Source of the DNA: an uncultured Acetatifactor sp.
GTDB taxonomy: Bacteria; Bacillota; Clostridia; Lachnospirales; Lachnospiraceae
DNA: 64,000 nucleotides
Assembly (NCBI GenBank): GCA_910578185.1
Contig: CAJTPN010000015.1
Location: 12,422 to 76,421, forward strand
Direction of reading: 5' to 3'
Positions 1-6,898 of this stretch are shown one piece after another. Below the pieces are notes generated by a model. The model had not been told where the DNA came from, ran no database searches, and was given only the letters and a program-made list of their open reading frames with translations. Position 1 is the first letter of the stretch; each line of letters starts with the position of its first letter. A program made the translations under genes and the position numbers.

Positions 1-170
1 TGTGCTTAGGGTTTTTCTGGTCACTCTGGCATCCCGGCTGGATTATCTTTTTCACCATACCTCTTTACTATACGTTGACAGGTTATTTTAAGAGAATGTT
101 CAGAGGACAGGGGCTGGAAATGGACGGCATCGTATGGCAGACAGAGGAGAAAAAAGGAAGAAAATGTTAG
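1..170 (+). CDS. C-terminal fragment of a membrane protein
   Basis: The window opens inside a gene. Reading the third frame from base 3 gives 55 residues before a TAG at 168-170. The visible part has one strongly hydrophobic aromatic segment (HPGWIIFFTIPLYYTL) followed by a charged cytoplasmic tail ending in KKGRKC. A Trp-rich last membrane helix of this kind is common at the end of small Firmicute membrane proteins, including some XRE regulators with C-terminal membrane domains, but too little is present to name the family. A strong terminator follows directly. Confidence 0.6.
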   Translation, partial: CLGFFWSLWHPGWIIFFTIPLYYTLTGYFKRMFRGQGLEMDGIVWQTEEKKGRKC

Positions 171-176
171 ACTTTA

Positions 177-214
177 CCCCCGCATCAAAGCTGTGTAATG
201 CTCTGATGCGGGGG
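177..214. terminator. Bidirectional intrinsic terminator
   Basis: Perfect 11-bp inverted repeat CCCCCGCATCA / TGATGCGGGGG with a 16-nt loop, lying between the convergent ends of the partial membrane gene and queT. It probably serves both, although the T-runs are short on either side. Confidence 0.8.
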
Positions 215-226
215 CATTTACTTTCT

Positions 227-718
227 TTATATTTCCGGCTGGAGGAAAAGCGCCTTGGCGTATTTCTGCAAAGTAAATAGCAGCAGCATACCAAGCACGC
301 CGCAGGAGAGAATCTCACCGGCGGTTACCGTCACAAAGGAAAGCCACAGCGGTTCGATACCGTAAGCAAACAGCAGGACGGGGGGAACGATGAGAGCGTT
401 GGCCACAATAGGAGGAATCGGCGCAAGCCATTTGTATTTGCGCAGTTTCCAGGTAAGTACGGCTCCGAGCAAGGTTGCGGCGGAGCCAAAGATAATGTCG
501 GGCAGTGCCGCACCGATGAAAATGTTGGATAAAAGGCATCCCACAAATAGCCCAGGTATGGCAGCAGGCGTGAAAAAAGGTAAGATGGTAAGTGCTTCCG
601 AGAAACGGAGTTGGACGGCATAGCTTGCCAGCCCCAGGGCGTTGGCCAGAAAGGTCAGCACAACATAAAGAGCGGCGATGACCGCCGCGTGAGCGAGGTA
701 CAGAGTTTTTTTGTTCAT
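227..718 (-). CDS. queT: QueT-family transporter (queuosine precursor uptake)
   Basis: A 163-residue integral membrane protein with about five or six hydrophobic helices, a short basic N-terminus (MNKKTLYLAHAAVIAAL) and the motif LRFSEALTILPFF typical of the QueT/COG4708 family. These small S-component-like proteins are thought to import a queuosine precursor (preQ1/preQ0) for tRNA modification, usually with an ECF module encoded elsewhere. The ATG at 718 is chosen because CTAAAGGAGAA lies just upstream; the longer open frame back to 799 runs through the leader RNA. It is a single-gene unit with its own promoter and a long structured 5' leader. Family assignment is from sequence style; substrate is inferred from the family. 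Confidence 0.85.
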   Translation of the reverse strand: MNKKTLYLAHAAVIAALYVVLTFLANALGLASYAVQLRFSEALTILPFFTPAAIPGLFVGCLLSNIFIGAALPDIIFGSAATLLGAVLTWKLRKYKWLAPIPPIVANALIVPPVLLFAYGIEPLWLSFVTVTAGEILSCGVLGMLLLFTLQKYAKALFLQPEI

Positions 719-898
719 TTTTTGTTCTCCTTTAGTTTTGTTTTTGCGCGGATAACGGGGCGAACGTTCGTCATGTCTGGATAAACGAAAGTTCAGCAAG
801 TACCGCGACAGCTTTCGGCTTTTTGCGAAGCTGACGTCAGGAAGGTCTCGAACTGACGGATTATCTCAGGGTATGCTCTGTGTTTGCAGCATCCCCAA
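719..898 (-). promoter_or_regulatory. Structured queT 5' leader, candidate preQ1-type riboswitch
   Basis: About 180 nt lie between the promoter and the queT start. Read on the minus strand, this leader has a hairpin pairing 835-840 with 853-858, a second pairing 809-817 with 826-833, and a third imperfect stem pairing about 771-780 with 795-804. QueT genes are commonly under preQ1 riboswitches, so a preQ1-sensing aptamer is the leading guess. I could not match the sequence to the consensus of a specific preQ1 class, so the class is left open. Confidence 0.45.
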
Positions 899-904
899 AA
901 ATTT

Positions 905-932
905 ATTATACCACGGGTGAATGAAAAGTCAA
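905..932 (-). promoter_or_regulatory. Sigma-A promoter of queT
   Basis: On the minus strand, TTGACT (927-932) and TATAAT (905-910) are separated by 16 bp, a near-consensus housekeeping promoter. It puts the transcript start close to base 898. Confidence 0.75.
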
Positions 933-1082
933 GCGCGGGCGCATTTTTTGTTGCAAGATGCCTTAGGTTTGTTGTTATATCTGGACGAAATATGAAAAAT
1001 ATGGTAAAATAACTATGTTTAAAGTAGGGGACAGTAAAAGTGTCATCCTATTTATCATAAAATGTACTAGGAGGCAAAAAAC

Positions 1083-1610
1083 GTGAAAACGGAAAAAATA
1101 CCTATGTTGGTGGGGATAGTCATTATTATCCTGTTGGCATTTCTGATCATTTGGAAGGCGGATATTTTCGGCGTGTCGGAAAGTCGGCTGGAGCAGGACG
1201 CAAGGGAAAAACAAAAGATTGACAGTACTTGGGATGTTGCCCAAGCCGTCAATGAGGACATTGGAGCCATGCTGTTTTACGATGAGGATAAGAAAGAATG
1301 CAATTATTCAATTTATCTGAGCAGATCTGGAGTCTCCTATGGTTACTTCTATGCCCAGGGAGGCCAGGACGATAGTATGGCAAATGGGGTAAAAGGGATT
1401 GCGTTTGAAGAAAAAGGAATCGTACTGTTATCACTGAATGGGGATAAAGTGTGTAAGGTAGTGATAGAAGAACAGTCTGACCAAAAAGTGATTCAGGTAG
1501 ATCCCGAGAAGCCCTTTGTGTTGGTGGTGCCTGTGGATTGCAATGAGATCACCATGTATGACGCCCAGGATCAGATTGTAACACTCTATGATACTGATAA
1601 GGAACAGTAG
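1083..1610 (+). CDS. Membrane-anchored protein of unknown function
   Basis: A 175-residue protein with one N-terminal membrane helix at about residues 7-24 (IPMLVGIVIIILLAFLII) and an acidic, mostly beta-like extracellular part. The start is a GTG with AGGAGG (1069-1074) 8 nt upstream. The body contains short strand-like blocks (YSIYLSRSGVSYGYFYAQGG and LVVPVDCNEITMYDAQDQ), which suggests a small immunoglobulin-like or beta-sandwich domain. No enzyme motif was recognised. It stands alone, closed by a strong terminator. No function can be given. Confidence 0.75.
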   Translation: MKTEKIPMLVGIVIIILLAFLIIWKADIFGVSESRLEQDAREKQKIDSTWDVAQAVNEDIGAMLFYDEDKKECNYSIYLSRSGVSYGYFYAQGGQDDSMANGVKGIAFEEKGIVLLSLNGDKVCKVVIEEQSDQKVIQVDPEKPFVLVVPVDCNEITMYDAQDQIVTLYDTDKEQ

Positions 1611-1642
1611 TTTTAGCATGTGTTGCCGGTAAAATTTAAGAT

Positions 1643-1698
1643 ACCCCGGAAGGTGATGCCCATTTACAACCGGGCATTACCTCCGGGGTGTTTCTTTT
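1643..1698 (+). terminator. Intrinsic terminator
   Basis: Long near-perfect stem (1643-1661 with 1672-1689) followed by TGTTTCTTTTTG. It ends the 1083-1610 gene and could also end the opposite collagen-like gene. Confidence 0.85.
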
Positions 1699-1733
1699 TG
1701 TCGGAAAAATTACTTTTTTAGGCGGAAATGAAG

Positions 1734-2759
1734 TTATGCAATTCGCTGTATCAGGATGGAAGCGTGATTGACGGCTTGGTTATCAACTCCCGTCCCAGCC
1801 AGGTTATCTGTGGTGGAAGACTTGCTGCGCAGAACTATCGTTGATCCGGCGGCAATGGAGGTGATAAACATGCCTGTTAATTCTACGCGCTCTGTATCGG
1901 CTGCGTTATTGGAGTAAGTTCCAAAAAACGATAATGGATTTTCCAGGCCGTTGATGGCTACGGCATAAGCAATATTCAGTAACCCGGATGAGGGACGAAT
2001 CAACAGGGAGTAGTCAATTCGGTAAATACCCTCTGTGTTAACTATGATTTCTGCCGTATTGGGCGTAAATGAAAAGTCTCCGGATTGAAATGCAAGCAGA
2101 AAGTTAACGGCGCCTTCCGGAGAGATATTCTGGAAGCCTCCCTGCATGACGGCATTAAAATACGCCGGTTTTATTCCGGGGCCTTCAGGTCCTATGTCGC
2201 CCTTAGGTCCTTGAGGCCCTACCGGCCCAATGTCGCCCTTAGGTCCTTGAGGGCCTTCGGGCCCAACATTGCCCCTGGGCCCTTGAGGTCCTACCGGCCC
2301 AACATCGCCTTTAGGCCCTTGAGGTCCTATGTCGCCCTTAGGCCCTTGAGGCCCTTCGGGCCCAACATTGCCCCTGGGTCCTTGAGGTCCTATCGGCCCA
2401 ATGTCGCCCTTAGGTCCTTGAGGTCCTTCGGACCCTATGTCGCCCTTAGGTCCTTGAGGCCCTTCGGGCCCAACATCGCCCCTGGGTCCTTGAGGTCCTT
2501 CGGGCCCTATGTCGCCCCTGGGTCCTTGAGGTCCTTCGGGCCCTATGTCGCCCTTAGGCCCTTCTGGCCCAACATCGCCCCTGGGCCCTTGAGGTCCTTC
2601 GGGCCCTATGTCGCCCTTAGGCCCTTCTGGCCCAACATCGCCCCTGGGTCCTTGAGGCCCTTCGGGTCCCATCTCCCCCTTGGGGCCGGCAGGTCCTCGA
2701 CAACAAGGATGAAAACATGGTTTGTTTTGATTATTCCACATTTTGTTTCTCTCTTCCAT
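1734..2759 (-). CDS. Collagen-like surface/exosporium-type protein
   Basis: A 341-residue protein in three parts: a 21-residue N-terminal piece with two Cys-rich turns (CFHPCCR); 58 uninterrupted Gly-X-Y triplets at residues 22-195, mostly GPEGPQGPRGDV / GPKGDI; and a 146-residue hydrophobic beta-rich C-terminal domain starting near IKPAYFNAVMQGG. This matches BclA-type collagen-like proteins, where the C-terminal TNF/C1q-like domain trimerises and the collagen stalk forms filaments on spores or cells. No signal peptide is visible, which fits spore-coat or exosporium loading rather than Sec export. An alternative start is the Met at residue 7 (2741). It is monocistronic, between two terminators; no clear sporulation promoter was recognised. 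Confidence 0.85.
   Translation of the reverse strand: MEERNKMWNNQNKPCFHPCCRGPAGPKGEMGPEGPQGPRGDVGPEGPKGDIGPEGPQGPRGDVGPEGPKGDIGPEGPQGPRGDIGPEGPQGPRGDVGPEGPQGPKGDIGSEGPQGPKGDIGPIGPQGPRGNVGPEGPQGPKGDIGPQGPKGDVGPVGPQGPRGNVGPEGPQGPKGDIGPVGPQGPKGDIGPEGPGIKPAYFNAVMQGGFQNISPEGAVNFLLAFQSGDFSFTPNTAEIIVNTEGIYRIDYSLLIRPSSGLLNIAYAVAINGLENPLSFFGTYSNNAADTERVELTGMFITSIAAGSTIVLRSKSSTTDNLAGTGVDNQAVNHASILIQRIA
2175..2696 (-). repeat. Tandem collagen Gly-X-Y coding repeat
   Basis: About 522 bp of 9-bp units that group into larger 36-63 bp blocks nearly identical at the DNA level (for example repeated CCTTGAGGTCCTTCGGGCC). Base-level identity across blocks suggests recent expansion or contraction by slippage or recombination, so length should vary between strains. 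Confidence 0.9.
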
Positions 2760-2999
2760 GGATGATATTCTTCTTTTTTATCTTATGCGTAGAAGAACTG
2801 TGGGTGAGAGATGAGGGCATTTCTTTTTTTCATATAGTTTTTATATAAACATCTGACAACGCCGATAGCACCCTCGCTAAACTGCACGCAACCAGATCAT
2901 TACCAAATAAGAATGAAGACTAACCCCTTTACAGCGGCTGTGCGAAGTTCAAGTAAAAGTTTGCATATTACAGCTTTATTTTAGCAGCAAATGACCGCG
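2760..2999. other. Intergenic region upstream of the collagen-like gene
   Basis: This stretch should hold the leftward promoter and leader of the collagen-like gene. AT-rich tracts occur around 2821-2850, but I see no convincing sigma-A, sigma-E or sigma-K promoter pair, no ORF and no stable RNA. Confidence 0.5.
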
Positions 3000-3033
3000 A
3001 AAAACGGCATAACCTGAAAGCCATGCCGTTTTT
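3000..3033 (-). terminator. Intrinsic terminator of the dnaD-dnaC-prs operon
   Basis: Perfect 11-bp inverted repeat (AAAAACGGCAT / ATGCCGTTTTT) with a 12-nt loop, immediately downstream of prs. The A/T ends give a T-run in either direction. Confidence 0.85.
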
Positions 3034-3069
3034 AAAGATAGTTTTCATATTTTCTTATGAGCGTCGGAG

Positions 3070-4254
3070 TTACAGTTCGCCTTTTCTATATTTTGCTACG
3101 ATGCTCTGTATACGTTCATTAGGATTTAAGAGATCGCTGATAGAAGAATCGTGGTTCAGGGTATCAATAATATAGGCAATGTACTTACTCATATCACAGT
3201 TGATATACCAATCCCGCTGCAGCAATTCAGGGGTCTGATAAATCAGATTGGTGGTGAGTACTTTATCAATGATACCAGATGCAAAGGCCTTGTCAAACTT
3301 CTCCAGGCCGCTGGTAAAAAGGCCAAAGGTTGAGAATACGAAAATCCTGGAGGCCTTGCGGTCCTTCAAAGCAGCGGCAACTTCCAGCACGCTTTCACCT
3401 GAGGAAATCATATCATCAATGATGATCATATCTTTTCCCTCTACACTGGTTCCCAGAAATTCATGGGCAACGATGGGGTTTCGTCCGTTTACCACTCGCG
3501 TATAATCACGCCTTTTATAAAACATGCCCATATCCAGACCCAATACGTTTGCAATATAGATTGCGCGGTTCATACCGCCCTCGTCGGGGCTGATGACCAT
3601 CATATGCTCCGAGTCCAGCTTTAGACCGTTCACATTCCGCAGCAGTCCCTTGATAAACTGGTATGCGGGCTGAACGGTTTCGAAACCGTGGAGAGGAATT
3701 GCGTTTTGGACGCGTGGATCGTGAGCGTCAAAGGTAATGATATTGTCCACACCCATCTGTACCAGCTCCTGCAGTGCAAGGGCACAGTCCAAGGATTCCC
3801 TGGCAGTTCTCTTGTGCTGACGGCTTTCATAGAGATAAGGCATGATCACGGTAATGCGGCGCGCCTTTCCGCCTACGGCGGCGATAAGACGTTTCAAATC
3901 CTGATAGTGGTCGTCAGGAGACATATGGTTTTCATGACCGCACAGAGAATAAGTCAGTGAATAATTACATACGTCCACCAGAAGGTAAAGGTCGGTGCCC
4001 CGGACGGATTGTAGGATCATTCCCTTTGCTTCTCCTGAACCGAAACGGGGGACGGCGGATTTCAACAGATAGCTGTCTCTCTGATATCCGGCGAAGGCAA
4101 GCGATTCTTTGTGTTCGCTTTCTCTTTCTGCCCGCCATTTTACGAGATACTGGTCGATCTTTTCACCCAGCGTCTTACAGCTCTCCAGAGCGATTATTCC
4201 CAATGAACCTACGGGAATCGTTTCCAAGTTCCTTTTTTCTTCGCGGTTGCCCAT
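3070..4254 (-). CDS. prs: Ribose-phosphate pyrophosphokinase (PRPP synthetase), long form
   Basis: A 394-residue phosphoribosyl pyrophosphate synthetase, making PRPP from ribose 5-phosphate and ATP for nucleotide, His and Trp synthesis. The PRPP-binding loop is seen as IIIDDMISSGES near residue 280, and a conserved catalytic-loop region as RRDYTRVVNGRNP. The protein is about 80 residues longer than the classical enzyme and has an N-terminal extension, as in a variant common in Clostridia. The ATG at 4254 has AGAGGAAA six bases upstream; the longer open frame to 4359 lacks a ribosome binding site. It is the last gene of a leftward operon, 105 bp after the dnaC-like gene. The DDMISSGES loop differs from the usual DDxxxTGGT pattern, so its kinetics may differ. 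Confidence 0.85.
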   Translation of the reverse strand: MGNREEKRNLETIPVGSLGIIALESCKTLGEKIDQYLVKWRAERESEHKESLAFAGYQRDSYLLKSAVPRFGSGEAKGMILQSVRGTDLYLLVDVCNYSLTYSLCGHENHMSPDDHYQDLKRLIAAVGGKARRITVIMPYLYESRQHKRTARESLDCALALQELVQMGVDNIITFDAHDPRVQNAIPLHGFETVQPAYQFIKGLLRNVNGLKLDSEHMMVISPDEGGMNRAIYIANVLGLDMGMFYKRRDYTRVVNGRNPIVAHEFLGTSVEGKDMIIIDDMISSGESVLEVAAALKDRKASRIFVFSTFGLFTSGLEKFDKAFASGIIDKVLTTNLIYQTPELLQRDWYINCDMSKYIAYIIDTLNHDSSISDLLNPNERIQSIVAKYRKGEL

Positions 4255-4359
4255 GAAAATTTCCTCTTTCTTATTTATTTCCAGACATTTGCGGTATGGA
4301 TAGGATTGCGCTTTTCCGCTAATGTCCTGGGGGTCAAATGAATTGTTTGCTGCGGTCAA

Positions 4360-5379
4360 TCAGTGGCGGTTTGAGCCATTTGAATAAGGATCTATGGTAG
4401 TATTGGCCATACGCCTCTTTAAAATACGGATATCGGGTCCTGTGAGCTTACACAGAGTAAAGCTGCTGGTAATTCGGGAAAAGATTCTGTCCGAATATCG
4501 GTCTCGAAGCTCTTCCAGGCTGATATTGGTGGAAATCAAGGTAGCCTTTTGGCGCAAGTGCCGCTGGTTCAGGCAGGAAAAAAGCTGGGAAGTCACAAAG
4601 TTATTGGTGATCTCCGTTCCCAGGTCGTCAATGATCAACAGGTCGCAGTCATAAAGATCATCATACAGCCCATAGAGGGATTCTTTGACCTTCGCGTCAA
4701 AAGAATACATTGCCAACAGTTCAAACATACCGGAAGCGCTGAAATAGATCACGGAATTTCCTGTTTCCAACAGCTCTTTTGCGATACATCCGGATAAAAA
4801 GCTTTTTCCCGTACCTACTGTACCATAAAAGAAGAGATTGTGATAGTCTTCTTTGAAATTTTGCACAAACTTTTTGGACAATCTGACGGCGGCTTCAAAA
4901 TGGCGCAAATCCTGATCGCGATAATATTCGTAAGAGAGTGTGGAAAAATTCTCTCTTGTAATCATATCCTGTATATGGGACTGGGCATAGAGAATGGATA
5001 TTTCCTGTTGGCGGAAGCAGTGGCATTTTTCCCGGACGGCGGTTTTGCCGGGGAGATAGCCGGTATCTTTGCAGTCGGGGCAGTTGTACACCGGTTCCAG
5101 GTAATCGGAAGGGAAGCCATGTTCTTCCAGCAGTCTTTTCTGTGCCGCCGCAATTTCCGCCAGCTGTTGATGGAGATTGGCGCGGGCGTTGCCGTCGCCT
5201 TCCAGCATACGCCGCATACCGGAGACGGAGAGCGTACTGACGGAGTCTGCCAGTTGGCGGAATTCCGGAATCATGCCATAGACATGATCTCTCTTCTGTT
5301 CCGTAAGTACCCGATTGGCATCCCGGGTGCGTTCATAGCCCTTTATGATAGCTTCATACTGATTATTGCTGAGTGCCAC
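4360..5379 (-). CDS. DnaC/DnaI-like helicase loader ATPase
   Basis: A 339-residue AAA+ protein of the DnaC/DnaI group, which loads the replicative helicase with DnaD during replication initiation and restart. It has an N-terminal helical region, a Cys cluster (CPDCKDTGY ... CHC, residues about 98-117) like the zinc-binding part of DnaI, a Walker A GTVGTGKS near residue 188 and a Walker B LLIIDDLGTE near residue 246. An Arg-rich C-terminal sensor region follows (RDRYSDRIFSRI). I choose the GTG at 5379, not the ATG at 5433, because AAAAGGAGA lies seven bases before the GTG and nothing similar precedes the ATG. It sits between dnaD and prs in the same operon. Confidence 0.88.
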   Translation of the reverse strand: MALSNNQYEAIIKGYERTRDANRVLTEQKRDHVYGMIPEFRQLADSVSTLSVSGMRRMLEGDGNARANLHQQLAEIAAAQKRLLEEHGFPSDYLEPVYNCPDCKDTGYLPGKTAVREKCHCFRQQEISILYAQSHIQDMITRENFSTLSYEYYRDQDLRHFEAAVRLSKKFVQNFKEDYHNLFFYGTVGTGKSFLSGCIAKELLETGNSVIYFSASGMFELLAMYSFDAKVKESLYGLYDDLYDCDLLIIDDLGTEITNNFVTSQLFSCLNQRHLRQKATLISTNISLEELRDRYSDRIFSRITSSFTLCKLTGPDIRILKRRMANTTIDPYSNGSNRH

Positions 5380-5467
5380 AACGGATCTCCTTTTCTTGGT
5401 GCTTGTTAACGGTTCGGACAACGTGGCCGCCAAGTCAACAATGGTGGCGGGGATGGTTAGACAGAGG

Positions 5468-6577
5468 TTAATTGCTCAACAGCTCCTGTTCCAGGACATC
5501 GAAGTCATAGTGGTTTTGGGTAAACTGGTTAAAACGGTTGGCCGGTTGTCTCTGGATGGTACCCGAAGCGGTGTTTTTCCTGCGCTGTTGATAGGAACGG
5601 TCTATTTTAAAGATATCCGATTTGTGCTGTACATTCTGTAGTTTCCAGTTGCTCAGGATACTTTCCGCGTATTCAAAGCGATGCCTGTCCGTTGCCAGGA
5701 CGGTTCGGTCGCAGGCTTCCAGAATGATATCTATGGAAAAGGCGTAATCCTTGGTCCAACGGGTCATATATTCCAGCTCTTTTGCTGTGGGAGAGCCGTT
5801 CTTCCCAAGACCGTTCATGATGGCATATATATTTTTATCATAGCGGGCGGAGGCCTTCTGCGCATCCTTGGGAGTGGTGATACCCTGCTCCGCCCAGCTG
5901 ATTGCTACTTTTTCTATGTATTTGAAATCTTTTTTACCCTTGTCAACGCAGTATTGAATCAGGTGATCAATCAGGTCGTCGGAAAAATGAAGCACATCCG
6001 TAAAATACAGAATGGTTTTGATCTCCGAAGGTGTCAGGGGCTTTCCGATGTAGGACTCGGCGATAAAGAGAAGCTGCGCCGTGTCCTGTCTGTTTTTAAA
6101 TTCCCTGAGCTGATCTGCGGAATAAGAGGGTTTCTCATAAATTGTGGGCTCCAAAGTGACGCTTTGGGCTGAAATTTTGTCAGGGAACATGGATGGCAGC
6201 GGCGCGGAAGGAGCAGGCTCCGCCGTTGGCATGGGCACAAAGGAAGATACAGGATGATCTGGGGATTTTGCATCGCCGCAGGCGGACAGATCCCGGATAT
6301 GGATGCCTGTAAGATTTTTGGCATTGTCGTAATCCAGATCCAGAAGCTGCCGCTTTTCCCAGTAGGTCAGGGAACGGAGTACATCTTTTTCCGTATGGTT
6401 GAACTTGTCCGCAATATCGGACACGCTGGTGGCCTGCCGTGCGTCCATCATGCGCAGCAGATAAATGTACACCTTTATCTGAGCGTCATTTGCGTCTTTC
6501 ATATATTCGTCGATAAAAAGGTTGGATATAACGGTGGAATCCTGACGGTTATCTCTGTAGATTGTTAAACGCGACAT
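5468..6577 (-). CDS. dnaD: DnaD-domain replication initiation protein
   Basis: A 369-residue primosomal protein. The N-terminal part (residues 1 to about 90) looks like a winged helix (AQIKVYIYLLRMMDARQ ... DIADKFNHTEKDVLRSL). A proline-rich linker follows, then a DnaD domain at about 188-250 (IKTILYFTDVLHFSDDLIDHL and YIEKVAISWAEQGI), with a possible second DnaD-like repeat in the C-terminal half. DnaD remodels origin DNA and recruits the helicase loader, here encoded directly downstream. ATG 6577 is chosen over the open frame to 6676 because GGAGGA precedes it. It has its own promoter behind a cluster of DnaA boxes. Confidence 0.9.
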   Translation of the reverse strand: MSRLTIYRDNRQDSTVISNLFIDEYMKDANDAQIKVYIYLLRMMDARQATSVSDIADKFNHTEKDVLRSLTYWEKRQLLDLDYDNAKNLTGIHIRDLSACGDAKSPDHPVSSFVPMPTAEPAPSAPLPSMFPDKISAQSVTLEPTIYEKPSYSADQLREFKNRQDTAQLLFIAESYIGKPLTPSEIKTILYFTDVLHFSDDLIDHLIQYCVDKGKKDFKYIEKVAISWAEQGITTPKDAQKASARYDKNIYAIMNGLGKNGSPTAKELEYMTRWTKDYAFSIDIILEACDRTVLATDRHRFEYAESILSNWKLQNVQHKSDIFKIDRSYQQRRKNTASGTIQRQPANRFNQFTQNHYDFDVLEQELLSN

Positions 6578-6677
6578 GGGCTGCACTTCCTCCGGGCCGA
6601 ATAAATTTTTTTGTCCGTGCAATACCGCAGGCGGGCTGCGATATTGCCGAAACATAAGAAATTTGAATACAGTCATG

Positions 6678-6706
6678 AGTATAGCACAAGGTTTTGGAAA
6701 AGAAAA
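6678..6706 (-). promoter_or_regulatory. Promoter of dnaD operon
   Basis: On the minus strand an extended -10 TGCTATACT (TATACT 6678-6683) lies 17 bp from a weak -35 TTTTCT (6701-6706). A TTGACT sits a few bases further upstream but at non-standard spacing. The DnaA-box array lies upstream of it, a position suited to regulation. Confidence 0.5.
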
Positions 6707-6752
6707 TAGTCAATTTCCCGAAACGAGAACCATGGAAAAAGAAAAGAAAAAA

Positions 6753-6898
6753 TGTGAAAAATGTGGAAAATGTGGATAAAATTTCAGGTATTCATGTGTT
6801 ATGGGAGTTTTCGCCCAAAAGTTATCCACCATAAAAAAGGAAATATACACAGCTCACTGAGAACATTATAAGGTTTCTGGCTGTGGATATGTGGATAA
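6753..6898. promoter_or_regulatory. DnaA-box cluster between murC and dnaD
   Basis: Two perfect DnaA boxes TGTGGATAA (6771-6779 and 6890-6898) and five single-mismatch ones: TGTGAAAAA (6753-6761), TGTGGAAAA (6762-6770), TTATCCACC (6822-6830), ATATACACA (6843-6851) and TGTGGATAT (6882-6890). The first three abut with no spacer, and the last two overlap by one base. Seven boxes in 146 bp exceeds expectation for AT-rich DNA. No dnaA or dnaN is nearby, so I read this as a DnaA-titrating or DnaA-responsive promoter element for dnaD-dnaC rather than as oriC. Confidence 0.6.

Noticed and set aside
2175..2696. Repeat array that could be mistaken for CRISPR
   Set aside because: Units are in-frame multiples of 9 bp encoding Gly-X-Y with no unique spacers.
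2085..2765. Plus-strand open frame opposite the collagen-like gene
   Set aside because: Its Arg/Pro/Ser repeat pattern is simply the complement of the Gly-X-Y codons.
6753..6898. DnaA-box cluster as the chromosomal origin
   Set aside because: No dnaA, dnaN, recF or gyrB nearby and no clear DNA-unwinding element; a regulatory or titration site next to dnaD is more economical.
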